This document shows, piece after piece, positions 1-6,083 of a DNA stretch of 12,794 nt (within the stretch, counting starts at the first letter, position 1; the number at the start of each line of letters is the position of its first letter). The notes below the pieces were generated by a model. That model ran no database searches. It was not told the DNA's origin and worked only from the letters and a program-made list of their open reading frames with translations. Source of the DNA: Candidatus Pelagibacter sp. (GTDB taxonomy: Bacteria > Pseudomonadota > Alphaproteobacteria > Pelagibacterales > Pelagibacteraceae); contig JAFJTK010000187.1 of the NCBI GenBank assembly GCA_017880265.1, positions 1-12,794 of the forward strand, written 5' to 3'. The position numbers were made by a program, and so were the translations under genes.

Positions 1-921
1 TTACTTTTTTATTGAAATTGTTGTTGGTCTTATTGAATTTGAAACAATATTTCTAGAAAGTTTTATCTCTCTTAAAACGATATAAATTCCAGCTCCAATT
101 ATAAAAACATTTCCTAAATAAATATTCCAAGTTGGAATTTCATTAAATATATAAAAACCAATTAATGCACCTATTAATAATTGGATATATTGTGTGTTTG
201 CAAATATAGAAGCAGGAAGGTGACGAGCAGAATTTATAATAAAGATCATCCCCATACCTCTTAATAAGCCCGAATTAAAATTTAAAAAAAAATCTGTTTT
301 TGTCATTGGAATATAAAGTTCAAATGTAATCACACCAGAAATTAAAATTAGAATTAATTTTCCAATTATTAAAAATGAATAGACACTTTCTGATTGACCA
401 TATTTTTTAACCAATAAATGACCTACTGAAGCGAAAACTGGTATTAATAAAGCCAATAATACATAATTATTTATTTCTTTTCCAAAAGGATCAATTGCAA
501 TTATTGTTCCAAAAAAACCAACTAATATCGCTGTATATCTTCTCCAACTTACTTTTTCTTTTAAAAAAATTACTGAGCCAATTGTTAATACAAAGGGTGT
601 AAAGAATATAATGCTATACATTGTTGTAAGTGGAAGTTTATTTATACAAAGAAAAAATAATCCCATCGAAATTATTATAGTGACCGCTCTAACTAAATGA
701 ACAAGGAAGTTTTTAGTTTTAATTTTTTTCCAGGAATTTCTAACTTGTGTATAAAGTAAAATTGGAAGTAATGCCGATATGGAGTTAATAAAAATTATTT
801 GTGTTACATGATAATAATTTGTCAATTCTTTTGCTATAGAATCCATAATAACGAATAAAGAGTAGCCAAGAATTGCTAAAAAAAAGTCTACCGAATAGAC
901 ACGGGTAGTTACTGAATTCAT
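1..921 (-). CDS. EamA/DMT-family permease (10-TM metabolite transporter)
   Basis: This is an inner-membrane protein of the drug/metabolite transporter superfamily, probably moving a small metabolite. The 306 residues match the usual ~300, and two EamA repeats are visible at about 12-143 and 152-284. Each repeat ends with the typical pattern of a short Glu-containing loop (FLKEK at 119-123, FNE at 259-261) followed by a Trp-containing turn and a Gly-rich final helix. Hydrophobic segments are consistent with ten helices, and the tail after 284 is basic and probably cytoplasmic. The stop codon occupies bases 1-3, so the gene is complete. It is the last gene of a minus-strand operon, 11 bp after the PhyH-type dioxygenase gene, so it may import that operon's substrate or export its product. 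The fold assignment is firm. The substrate is unknown, since DMT specificity cannot be read from sequence. Confidence 0.9.
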   Translation of the reverse strand: MNSVTTRVYSVDFFLAILGYSLFVIMDSIAKELTNYYHVTQIIFINSISALLPILLYTQVRNSWKKIKTKNFLVHLVRAVTIIISMGLFFLCINKLPLTTMYSIIFFTPFVLTIGSVIFLKEKVSWRRYTAILVGFFGTIIAIDPFGKEINNYVLLALLIPVFASVGHLLVKKYGQSESVYSFLIIGKLILILISGVITFELYIPMTKTDFFLNFNSGLLRGMGMIFIINSARHLPASIFANTQYIQLLIGALIGFYIFNEIPTWNIYLGNVFIIGAGIYIVLREIKLSRNIVSNSIRPTTISIKK

Positions 922-932
922 TAGTTTATTTT

Positions 933-1916
933 CTATATTAGTTTTGAAAGATCTCTTTTACTATTCTTAAACGTTGGTAAAGGATATTTAAAGGCATATT
1001 TGCGTGGAATACACTTTTCTTTTGCTTTCTCCCAAAGAGCTAGCCATTGTTTAAAATTTTGAACATTAAGATTTTTTTTATTTTTACTTCTTACATAAAA
1101 ATTTGGAAGTGGTTCTCTACCAGAAGGTTGACCAGCTATATTGTATCTTAGATCTGCACTAATTCTAAAATCATTTGATCTATTAGGAAGTGAGCAGTGT
1201 ATTGAGTGCTTGTGTAAAAGAATAACATCACCCACGTCTGCTTCTAAGTAAACATGTTTCAATTTATCCAATAATTTGCTGTCCTTGATTTCAACTTGAC
1301 CCCTATAGCCAGCAACATGATTTAATAATCCTATTTTGTTTATTTTTTTTACTGTAATCATACATCCATTTTTCTTAGTGGTTTTGGTAAAAGGTATCCA
1401 TACAGTAACCATGTCAGTTAATTTTTGCCCCTTTGAATTAAGTACAGCAGCATCTTGATGCCAAGGTGTTCTTCCACTCAAACCATCAAAAACTGAATCT
1501 TTGGGTAATTTTTTTTCAGGTTGTTTAATCCTAGTATTTTGTACTGGATTAGACATAATTTCTTTACCTAAAATTTTTTCTACAACATCTAAAATATTTT
1601 TATTTGTAATTAAGTTCCATAAAGATTGAGTAGCAAAATAATCACTGTCTCTCTTTACATGGTCTCTTGGTAATCTAGTATTGAAATATTGATCTAAATC
1701 ATCAATTTTTAATTTTGATATATAAGAATATTTTTTTTTAAAATTTAAATTAAGAACTTTTCTAATATCTTTTTTTTTTGCAAATTTTTGAATTAAACAA
1801 TCCATTACAAATTCCATATCATTTAGGATTGGCATTAAGTCTCTTTGAAAGTTAAGTACGTTTTTTACTTTCAAATATCCTTGTTCAAACAATTTCTTTT
1901 GAAGATTATTTAGCAT
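933..1916 (-). CDS. PhyH-type Fe(II)/2-oxoglutarate dioxygenase
   Basis: This is a non-heme iron, 2-oxoglutarate-dependent oxygenase of the phytanoyl-CoA dioxygenase (PhyH) family, predicted cytosolic and probably hydroxylating a small molecule. The jelly-roll core lies at about 120-260. The iron triad is readable: H153 and D155 in the PWHQD motif, and H240 in the segment HSIHCSLPN that follows GDVILLHK. R251, 11 residues after H240, sits where PhyH proteins bind the 2OG carboxylate. At 327 residues it is somewhat long, with a Lys-rich N-terminal extension (44-70) and a C-terminal tail from about 280. It lies 31 bp after another 2OG oxygenase gene and 11 bp before the permease gene. No Shine-Dalgarno sequence is visible; the start region is instead a 10-bp tandem repeat. 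An A10 run on the coding strand encodes the triple Lys at 47-49. PhyH substrates are very diverse, so none is proposed. Confidence 0.87.
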   Translation of the reverse strand: MLNNLQKKLFEQGYLKVKNVLNFQRDLMPILNDMEFVMDCLIQKFAKKKDIRKVLNLNFKKKYSYISKLKIDDLDQYFNTRLPRDHVKRDSDYFATQSLWNLITNKNILDVVEKILGKEIMSNPVQNTRIKQPEKKLPKDSVFDGLSGRTPWHQDAAVLNSKGQKLTDMVTVWIPFTKTTKKNGCMITVKKINKIGLLNHVAGYRGQVEIKDSKLLDKLKHVYLEADVGDVILLHKHSIHCSLPNRSNDFRISADLRYNIAGQPSGREPLPNFYVRSKNKKNLNVQNFKQWLALWEKAKEKCIPRKYAFKYPLPTFKNSKRDLSKLI

Positions 1917-1937
1917 TAATAGAAATTAATAGAAATT
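1915..1937. repeat. 10-bp tandem repeat (2.3 copies) at the PhyH gene start
   Basis: The unit AATAGAAATT occurs exactly twice at 1918-1927 and 1928-1937, and the period-10 match extends back to 1915, into the ATG (1914-1916) of the downstream minus-strand gene. It fills most of the 31-bp gap between the two oxygenase genes and occupies the place where a ribosome binding site would lie. It is visible directly. A recent short duplication is the simplest origin. Confidence 0.8.
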
Positions 1938-1947
1938 GGTGGTAATA

Positions 1948-2817
1948 TCAATTCTTTGGAGGAGTTGTTAAATAGTTTGCGTCATGAAAAGAAGTTAACA
2001 TTCTTTTATTCGTACTAATAATATGTGGATAGTAAGCTGTTCCTTTATAGTTCCATATAACTGGTTTATTTAAAGCATAACTTCCGTATATAAAAAATCT
2101 TTTTGGACAGTTTTTTTCAACAAATCGTTTAACGCCGTGATAAGAATTAGGCGTGGATTGAAAAAATACTACAGTTCCCTTTTTAGGAGTAAAGGCTTTT
2201 ACTATTTCTAATTCATTAATTTTTGGAAACCTTCTAAAACTTTTTCTTAAATTTTTTTTAGCTTTTTTTCTATAAATTGTAAGTGAGCCCCCATTTTTTT
2301 TTGGAATATCATTTAAGTAAATTAAAAAATTATATAATCTAGTAATGTCGTCTCTGTGAGGACGTAATCTATAACCTCCTTTAGAAACTGAAAAATCAAT
2401 ATCTAAATTAACTTTTGGATTACTGTAATTATTTCCTAATAATTTTTTTAATTCACTAGAATTTAATTTTTTTTTAATAGTAAATTTTTTAGGATTAAAG
2501 TCTCTAGGCTTGTAAGTATTTGTCCAAGAACCATCTTTAAAATTTTTAGAAAAAAGATTTTCAATTTTTTTATAAAATACTTTGCTATTAAAAAGTTTAA
2601 AAAGTTTTGCTGAATTGTTTGAAGTCTTGATATAGTTACTGAAGTTTTTTGAACCTTTGTTTATTCTACTTCGTCCTCCCATTATCATATCATCAAAGGC
2701 TTTAGATTTACTGATCTCATCAATTAATAAATTACAAGTATTTGCATTAACTACATTGTCTCCAACTAGCACAGGAAAGTTACTTTTAATTTTTTTTAAT
2801 CGATTGATTTTAATCAT
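1948..2817 (-). CDS. 2OG-Fe(II) oxygenase (prolyl-4-hydroxylase-like fold)
   Basis: This is a second non-heme iron/2-oxoglutarate oxygenase, of the 2OG-FeII_Oxy_3 type and only remotely related to the PhyH protein next to it. The core at about 138-246 shows the motif RPHRDD (H154 and D156 as iron ligands), then LIYLND, GGSLTIY, GTVVFFQ and YHGV, with H227 as the distal iron ligand. R240 in the following strand (KRFFIYGSY) is the likely 2OG-binding Arg. The N-terminal ~130 residues are Lys/Asn-rich and unrecognised. It is 289 residues long and has no signal peptide. Its ATG shares one base with the TAA of the upstream dehydrogenase gene (TAATG), so translation is probably coupled. Many relatives of this type sit in glycan or small-molecule clusters and their substrates are unknown. 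The family call is firm; the substrate is not predictable. Confidence 0.85.
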   Translation of the reverse strand: MIKINRLKKIKSNFPVLVGDNVVNANTCNLLIDEISKSKAFDDMIMGGRSRINKGSKNFSNYIKTSNNSAKLFKLFNSKVFYKKIENLFSKNFKDGSWTNTYKPRDFNPKKFTIKKKLNSSELKKLLGNNYSNPKVNLDIDFSVSKGGYRLRPHRDDITRLYNFLIYLNDIPKKNGGSLTIYRKKAKKNLRKSFRRFPKINELEIVKAFTPKKGTVVFFQSTPNSYHGVKRFVEKNCPKRFFIYGSYALNKPVIWNYKGTAYYPHIISTNKRMLTSFHDANYLTTPPKN

Positions 2818-3761
2818 TAACTATACATACCTTCTTTGACTTTAATCATTTTATACATCAGATCATTTAGAGGTGTTTTTATTCCATGTTTTTCTCCAAT
2901 TTTAGAGACAGCTCCACTTATAAAATCAATTTCAGTTTTTCTTTTATACTGAACATCAAATGCCATTGAAGATTTGTTTGTTTGCATGGAATCGACAATT
3001 TTATTAAACATGAATAAACATTCATCTTCTGAAACATTAACTCCATCAGCAAGCGCTACTTCTCTTGTTTCTAAAATAATTTCTTTGCCAAGTCCTCTTG
3101 ATACATCGTTAGCCTTATTATTAACGTATAGATCTGTGTGATGTAGATCAAAGATAGCAGAAAGAGGACCAATTGCTGTTAGAGCAAATAGCTTCATCCA
3201 TTTTCTTTTTTTAACATCTTCAGCTGCAATCATTTCTAAATTATGTGCAGTGAAAGTATCTGCGATTTCTGTAATTCTATCTGTTATTCCACCTTCATAT
3301 TCACCAATCCATGAAGGTAATGCACCATGGTTCATTATATGACCTGGTCCAAGAATATTCGAAGCTTGTGTTGTTGTGCCACCGATTACTTTTTCTTTTC
3401 CAACAATACTTTGAATTATTGCTTCATGACCAATTCCATTTTGAAAAGACATAAAAACAGTTTTATCTCCAATAATGTTTTTAATGCTATTAAGGGCTTG
3501 CTCTAGTGCAGTTGCTTTACACATAACAATTACTGCATCTACTTTATCTAGTGATGCTGGATCAGAAGTAGCTTTAACTTTAATTATACGGTCTCCACCA
3601 TGACCATCCATTTTTAAACCATCTTTATTAATTGCATCAACATGTTCTTTCCAAACATCAATTAATGTTACATTTAAACCTTTTTCAGCAAGTAATCCGC
3701 CAAATAGACAACCCATTGCACCTGCACCTAATACCGCTACTTTTAAATCTTTATTTATCAT
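2817..3761 (-). CDS. Ketopantoate reductase (ApbA/PanE)-family dehydrogenase, probably not PanE itself
   Basis: This is a cytosolic NAD(P)H-dependent 2-oxo/2-hydroxyacid-type dehydrogenase. The N-terminal Rossmann domain begins with VLGAGAMG (10-17). K82 in CKAT and N108 in FQNG correspond to E. coli PanE K72 and N98. The C-terminal helical domain carries the catalytic-Lys segment KWMKL (K190, equal to PanE K176), S264/S265, and E277 in KTEID (PanE E256). The length of 314 is usual. The segment after K190 reads FALTAIGPL where PanE reads AVNCVINPL, so both substrate-contacting Asn (PanE N180 and N184) are L194 and G198 here. The dehydrogenase chemistry is therefore kept but the substrate is probably not ketopantoate. 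It is the first gene of the minus-strand operon, with an AAGG ribosome binding site (3767-3770) 5 nt before the ATG, and it overlaps the next gene by one base. Confidence 0.88.
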   Translation of the reverse strand: MINKDLKVAVLGAGAMGCLFGGLLAEKGLNVTLIDVWKEHVDAINKDGLKMDGHGGDRIIKVKATSDPASLDKVDAVIVMCKATALEQALNSIKNIIGDKTVFMSFQNGIGHEAIIQSIVGKEKVIGGTTTQASNILGPGHIMNHGALPSWIGEYEGGITDRITEIADTFTAHNLEMIAAEDVKKRKWMKLFALTAIGPLSAIFDLHHTDLYVNNKANDVSRGLGKEIILETREVALADGVNVSEDECLFMFNKIVDSMQTNKSSMAFDVQYKRKTEIDFISGAVSKIGEKHGIKTPLNDLMYKMIKVKEGMYS

Positions 3762-3848
3762 CGTTACCTTTTTTCAAATTATTTATGTATAGAAATTATA
3801 TATATTATCTATAGACAATATGCAAAATAAATTATAGCTTATTAATAT
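3762..3848. promoter_or_regulatory. Divergent promoter region between the dehydrogenase and DUF1907 operons
   Basis: This 87-bp intergenic region must serve two divergent operons. For the minus strand a promoter can be proposed: -35 TTGCAT (3825 to 3820), a 17-nt spacer, and -10 TATATA (3802 to 3797), with TATAAT overlapping at 3800 to 3795. For the plus strand no clear -35/-10 pair is seen. A TTATAG hexamer at 3833-3838 lies only about 10 bp before the ATG, and no Shine-Dalgarno sequence precedes that gene, so its transcript may have a very short leader. The assignments are by eye in AT-rich DNA and therefore tentative. Confidence 0.45.
3802..3821. promoter_or_regulatory. 20-bp inverted repeat, candidate operator
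   Basis: The left half ATATTATCTA and right half TAGACAATAT are reverse complements except for one base pair (18 of 20 bases symmetric), centred on a perfect TCTATAGA. It fills the spacer between the proposed minus-strand -35 and -10 elements, the classic position for a repressor. The TTGTC/GACAA half-sites resemble operators of FCD-type GntR regulators, but no such regulator is encoded in the window. The only regulator seen here is the winged-helix protein at 4855-5271. Confidence 0.5.
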
Positions 3849-4826
3849 ATGCAATTAAAAATAGAAAAAGGAACTTTCGCAAATCATTCACTTGAAGATA
3901 TAGCGAGTGCATTAAAAAAAGGGCTTTCAGAAAATTTTAAAACTGTTGAAGTAGAAGTTGAAGATTGTCCTAATCTTCGTGATTGGGATTGTCCTTCTGA
4001 AGGAATAAGTGGAAATCAAAAAATTATAGATGTTGGTGGAGAGCCATACATGCATGACCCTAATTTTATTGGTGCTGAATTCGATTATCAAGAAATTTCA
4101 AAAATGATTAACTCTGAAAAGTCTTATGCTTTAGGTGCTGGATCTGGTGCAATGTCGTGTTTAGATGGTCACTGTGGTGAATTAGTAATTAATGAAAATT
4201 TAATTACTGACGAGTCTAGATCTATAATTGCAAGAGTAAGTCCTGATAAAAAATGTATTGTTGAAAAATATACTGCTAAAAAACATGGTGGACTTGGAAA
4301 TATTTATTATACCGATGGTAAGCAAGGAAAAGTAATTAAAATAAAAATTAAAGGAAGATCAGGTAATCAAGGTTCGCTTCCACAAGCAATGAGATCTTCA
4401 TTATCAAATAATTTAAATCTTAAAAAAAATGAACATATTGCTCTTGCAGGTGTATTTAGAATTTTAGAAGGAAAAGTAAGGTCACATGTTCAGCCAGATT
4501 ATAAAGATATTAAACATGAGTATTATGATCCAAAACAAATGAAATGCGTTAAAGATTTTCTTCAATTTTATGAACCAGTTGGACCAAAATTACAATGCTA
4601 TACAGTGCTGTGGACTGGTGACCCTACTGGAGGAGAGCTCAATTTAAGAGAGTCTGGAGAGCACACACATTTTCATTCTTATGAACATGATAGAGATGCT
4701 GGTCATTATCATTTTGATGTAACTCCTGATGAAATTGAATACGAGGGTTATTTTAATACAGCATCTGAAGTTCATAGGGTTAATAATATCTATAAAGAGC
4801 TAACAAACAAAAATAGTATTGAATAG
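3849..4826 (+). CDS. DUF1907 family zinc-dependent hydrolase-like protein (C11orf54/PTD012 homologue)
   Basis: This is a bacterial member of the DUF1907 family, whose human representative C11orf54 (PTD012) has a zinc-hydrolase fold and ester hydrolase activity in vitro. The family's metal motif HxHx11H is present exactly: H272, H274 and H286 in the segment running from GEHTHFH to GHYHFD, followed by TPDEIEYEGYF. Other family-like segments are the N-terminal PNLRDWDCPS (41-50), a conserved GGEPYMHDPNF (63-73) and a Gly-rich GAGSGAMSCLDGHCGE (96-111). The length of 325 is close to the human protein's. No signal peptide is seen, so it is cytosolic. It is the first gene of a plus-strand block, 28 bp before the regulator gene. 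A role as esterase or lactonase for a product of the neighbouring dehydrogenases is possible but is inference. No Shine-Dalgarno sequence is visible; the start is supported by the family-like N-terminus. Confidence 0.85.
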   Translation: MQLKIEKGTFANHSLEDIASALKKGLSENFKTVEVEVEDCPNLRDWDCPSEGISGNQKIIDVGGEPYMHDPNFIGAEFDYQEISKMINSEKSYALGAGSGAMSCLDGHCGELVINENLITDESRSIIARVSPDKKCIVEKYTAKKHGGLGNIYYTDGKQGKVIKIKIKGRSGNQGSLPQAMRSSLSNNLNLKKNEHIALAGVFRILEGKVRSHVQPDYKDIKHEYYDPKQMKCVKDFLQFYEPVGPKLQCYTVLWTGDPTGGELNLRESGEHTHFHSYEHDRDAGHYHFDVTPDEIEYEGYFNTASEVHRVNNIYKELTNKNSIE

Positions 4827-4827
4827 A

Positions 4828-4842
4828 AAACTTAATAAGTTT
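4828..4842. promoter_or_regulatory. 15-bp palindrome before the regulator gene, candidate autoregulatory site
   Basis: AAACTTA and TAAGTTT form a perfect 7-bp inverted repeat around a single A, lying 12 bp before the regulator's ATG. A further TTAAGTTT follows at 4841-4848. The same 8-mer (AAACTTAA or its complement) recurs at 8334-8341 and 8405-8412 in the ALDH/IolD divergent region. It could bind the adjacent winged-helix protein or be a weak hairpin. AT-richness makes chance plausible. Confidence 0.35.
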
Positions 4843-4854
4843 AAGTTTGTTTAA

Positions 4855-5271
4855 ATGAAAAGACAGTTTAAGTATCCAAAACACATCGAAGTACAAAAAA
4901 GAATTCCAAAACTTACTCAAAAAAGAATTAAATTAGCTGAAATTTCACTTGGAGACTTTGAAGGAAGATTGGCAAATGAATTGTTAAATTGGTTTTCTTT
5001 AACCCCACAACATTGGATTATGCTGCATATGGTGATGCTGGCATATTACAAAAATAAATCTATTACTAAAAATGAACTTTTAAAAGTTATCGAAAAATCT
5101 TATTTAACCTCTAATGTCTATATTGATACTGCAATTAAGAAGGGTTACTTTAGAATTATAAGAAACGAAAAAGATAAAAGATCAATTTTTATTTTACCAT
5201 CTGTAATTACCATTAAAACTTTTGAGGAGTTTATTGATCGAAGAGATATTCTTTATAAAGGTGTTAAATGA
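4855..5271 (+). CDS. Small winged-helix DNA-binding protein, MarR-like regulator
   Basis: This is a 138-residue basic protein with the layout of a MarR-type winged helix. Residues 50-64 form a helix (TPQHWIMLHMVMLAY), 70-80 a second helix (ITKNELLKVIE), and 84-97 fit a recognition helix (LTSNVYIDTAIKKG). The run 98-115 gives the strand-wing-strand typical of MarR proteins (YFRIIRNEKDKRSIFILPS), where the DKR triplet is a common wing signature. The N-terminal 30 residues are Lys/Arg-rich, with a helical 30-48 that could serve dimerisation, and the protein is slightly short for MarR (~140-150). It probably regulates one or both divergent promoters nearby; the ligand is unknown. No Shine-Dalgarno sequence is seen, and a 15-bp palindrome lies just upstream. 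Its TGA overlaps the ATG of the PanB-like gene by 4 bp (ATGA), implying translational coupling. The winged-helix call is reasonable; the exact family is uncertain. Confidence 0.68.
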   Translation: MKRQFKYPKHIEVQKRIPKLTQKRIKLAEISLGDFEGRLANELLNWFSLTPQHWIMLHMVMLAYYKNKSITKNELLKVIEKSYLTSNVYIDTAIKKGYFRIIRNEKDKRSIFILPSVITIKTFEEFIDRRDILYKGVK

Positions 5272-6083
5272 AGAACGTTTATACATGGGCTGCTAAACCA
5301 GCAAAAAGATCAACCACAGTCGGAGATTTAAAAGCTGCGAAAGGTAAGAGAAAATTTACTCAAGTGACTGCTAATAGCATTGAAGAAGCTGCAGCTGCAG
5401 AGAAAGCTGGCTTTGATATGATTATTGCTAATGCTAAAAATATAATTCCAGTTAGAGAAGGGTCAAAAAATCTTTTTTTAACTGCAGCCTTAGTATTGAA
5501 TGAATTTGTTACAGCTGATGACATTATGCGTGGTGCATTTAAAGCGCTTGAAAATGGTGCTGATGCAGTGATGACACCAAGAAGTATGGACATTGTAGAA
5601 ATGTTAGCAAAAGAAGATGTGCCAGTCATGGGTCACTTAGGATTAGTTCCAAGAAAATCAACTTGGATAGGAGGATTAAGAGCAGTTGGCAAAACTGCTA
5701 ATGAAGCTTATGAATTATTTCAAAAATTTAAAAGACTAGAGGATGCAGGAGCGTTTTCTGCGGAATGTGAAGTGATACCTGAAAATGTTATGGGAGAAAT
5801 TTCTAAAAGAACAGATATTGTTACCGTCTCATTAGGATCTGGAAGAAATGCTGATGTAATGTATTTATTTATGGAAGATATTTGCGGAGATACTGAGAAC
5901 CCTCCAAGACACTCTAAAGCTTATGGAAATTTACTTAAACTTAGAAACGAAATTAAAATTGAAAGAGTTAAAGCGCTAAAAGCATTTAAAAAAGACTCTA
6001 TGAGCGGAAAATTTCCAAGTAAAAAACAATCTTCTAATTTAGACAAAAGTCAGTTTGAAGAATTTTTAAATCAGCTAGATTAA
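5268..6083 (+). CDS. PanB (ketopantoate hydroxymethyltransferase)-fold protein lacking the metal ligands
   Basis: The 271 residues align with PanB over nearly the full length as a (beta/alpha)8 barrel of the PEP mutase/KPHMT superfamily. Matching segments are VTANS (33-37), the GHLGLVP motif (122-128, PanB GHLGLTP), GGLRAVGKT (135-143), LEDAGAF (158-163), CEVIP (167-171), IVTVSLGSGRNADVMYLFMED (184-204) and the PPRHSKAY segment (212-219). The catalytic Glu (PanB E181) is kept as E168 and the barrel His as H123. The Mg ligands D45, D84 and E114 of the E. coli enzyme align without gaps to A56, A74 and P104, and the following Ser of VGDS is K57. It is therefore unlikely to be the pantothenate-pathway enzyme. 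A different aldolase or lyase reaction, or a metal site elsewhere, is possible. It is translationally coupled to the upstream regulator gene and ends in a convergent overlap with the HpcH aldolase gene. Confidence 0.8.
   Translation: MKNVYTWAAKPAKRSTTVGDLKAAKGKRKFTQVTANSIEEAAAAEKAGFDMIIANAKNIIPVREGSKNLFLTAALVLNEFVTADDIMRGAFKALENGADAVMTPRSMDIVEMLAKEDVPVMGHLGLVPRKSTWIGGLRAVGKTANEAYELFQKFKRLEDAGAFSAECEVIPENVMGEISKRTDIVTVSLGSGRNADVMYLFMEDICGDTENPPRHSKAYGNLLKLRNEIKIERVKALKAFKKDSMSGKFPSKKQSSNLDKSQFEEFLNQLD

Noticed and set aside
2657..2839. 60-codon plus-strand open frame at the oxygenase/dehydrogenase junction
   Set aside because: It is antisense to the coupled TAATG junction of two real genes; the hydrophobic translation is a composition effect.
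3632..3814. 60-codon plus-strand open frame antisense to the dehydrogenase N-terminus
   Set aside because: It opposes the conserved Rossmann motif and runs through the promoter region; there is no independent support.
5360..5629. 89-codon minus-strand open frame inside the PanB-like gene
   Set aside because: It is a shadow of a well-supported gene on the other strand, with no ribosome binding site and no recognisable protein pattern.
5268..6083. Calling this gene panB, and 2817-3761 panE, as a pantothenate biosynthesis pair
   Set aside because: The genes lie in different divergent operons, and each lacks hallmark active-site residues of the pantothenate enzymes.
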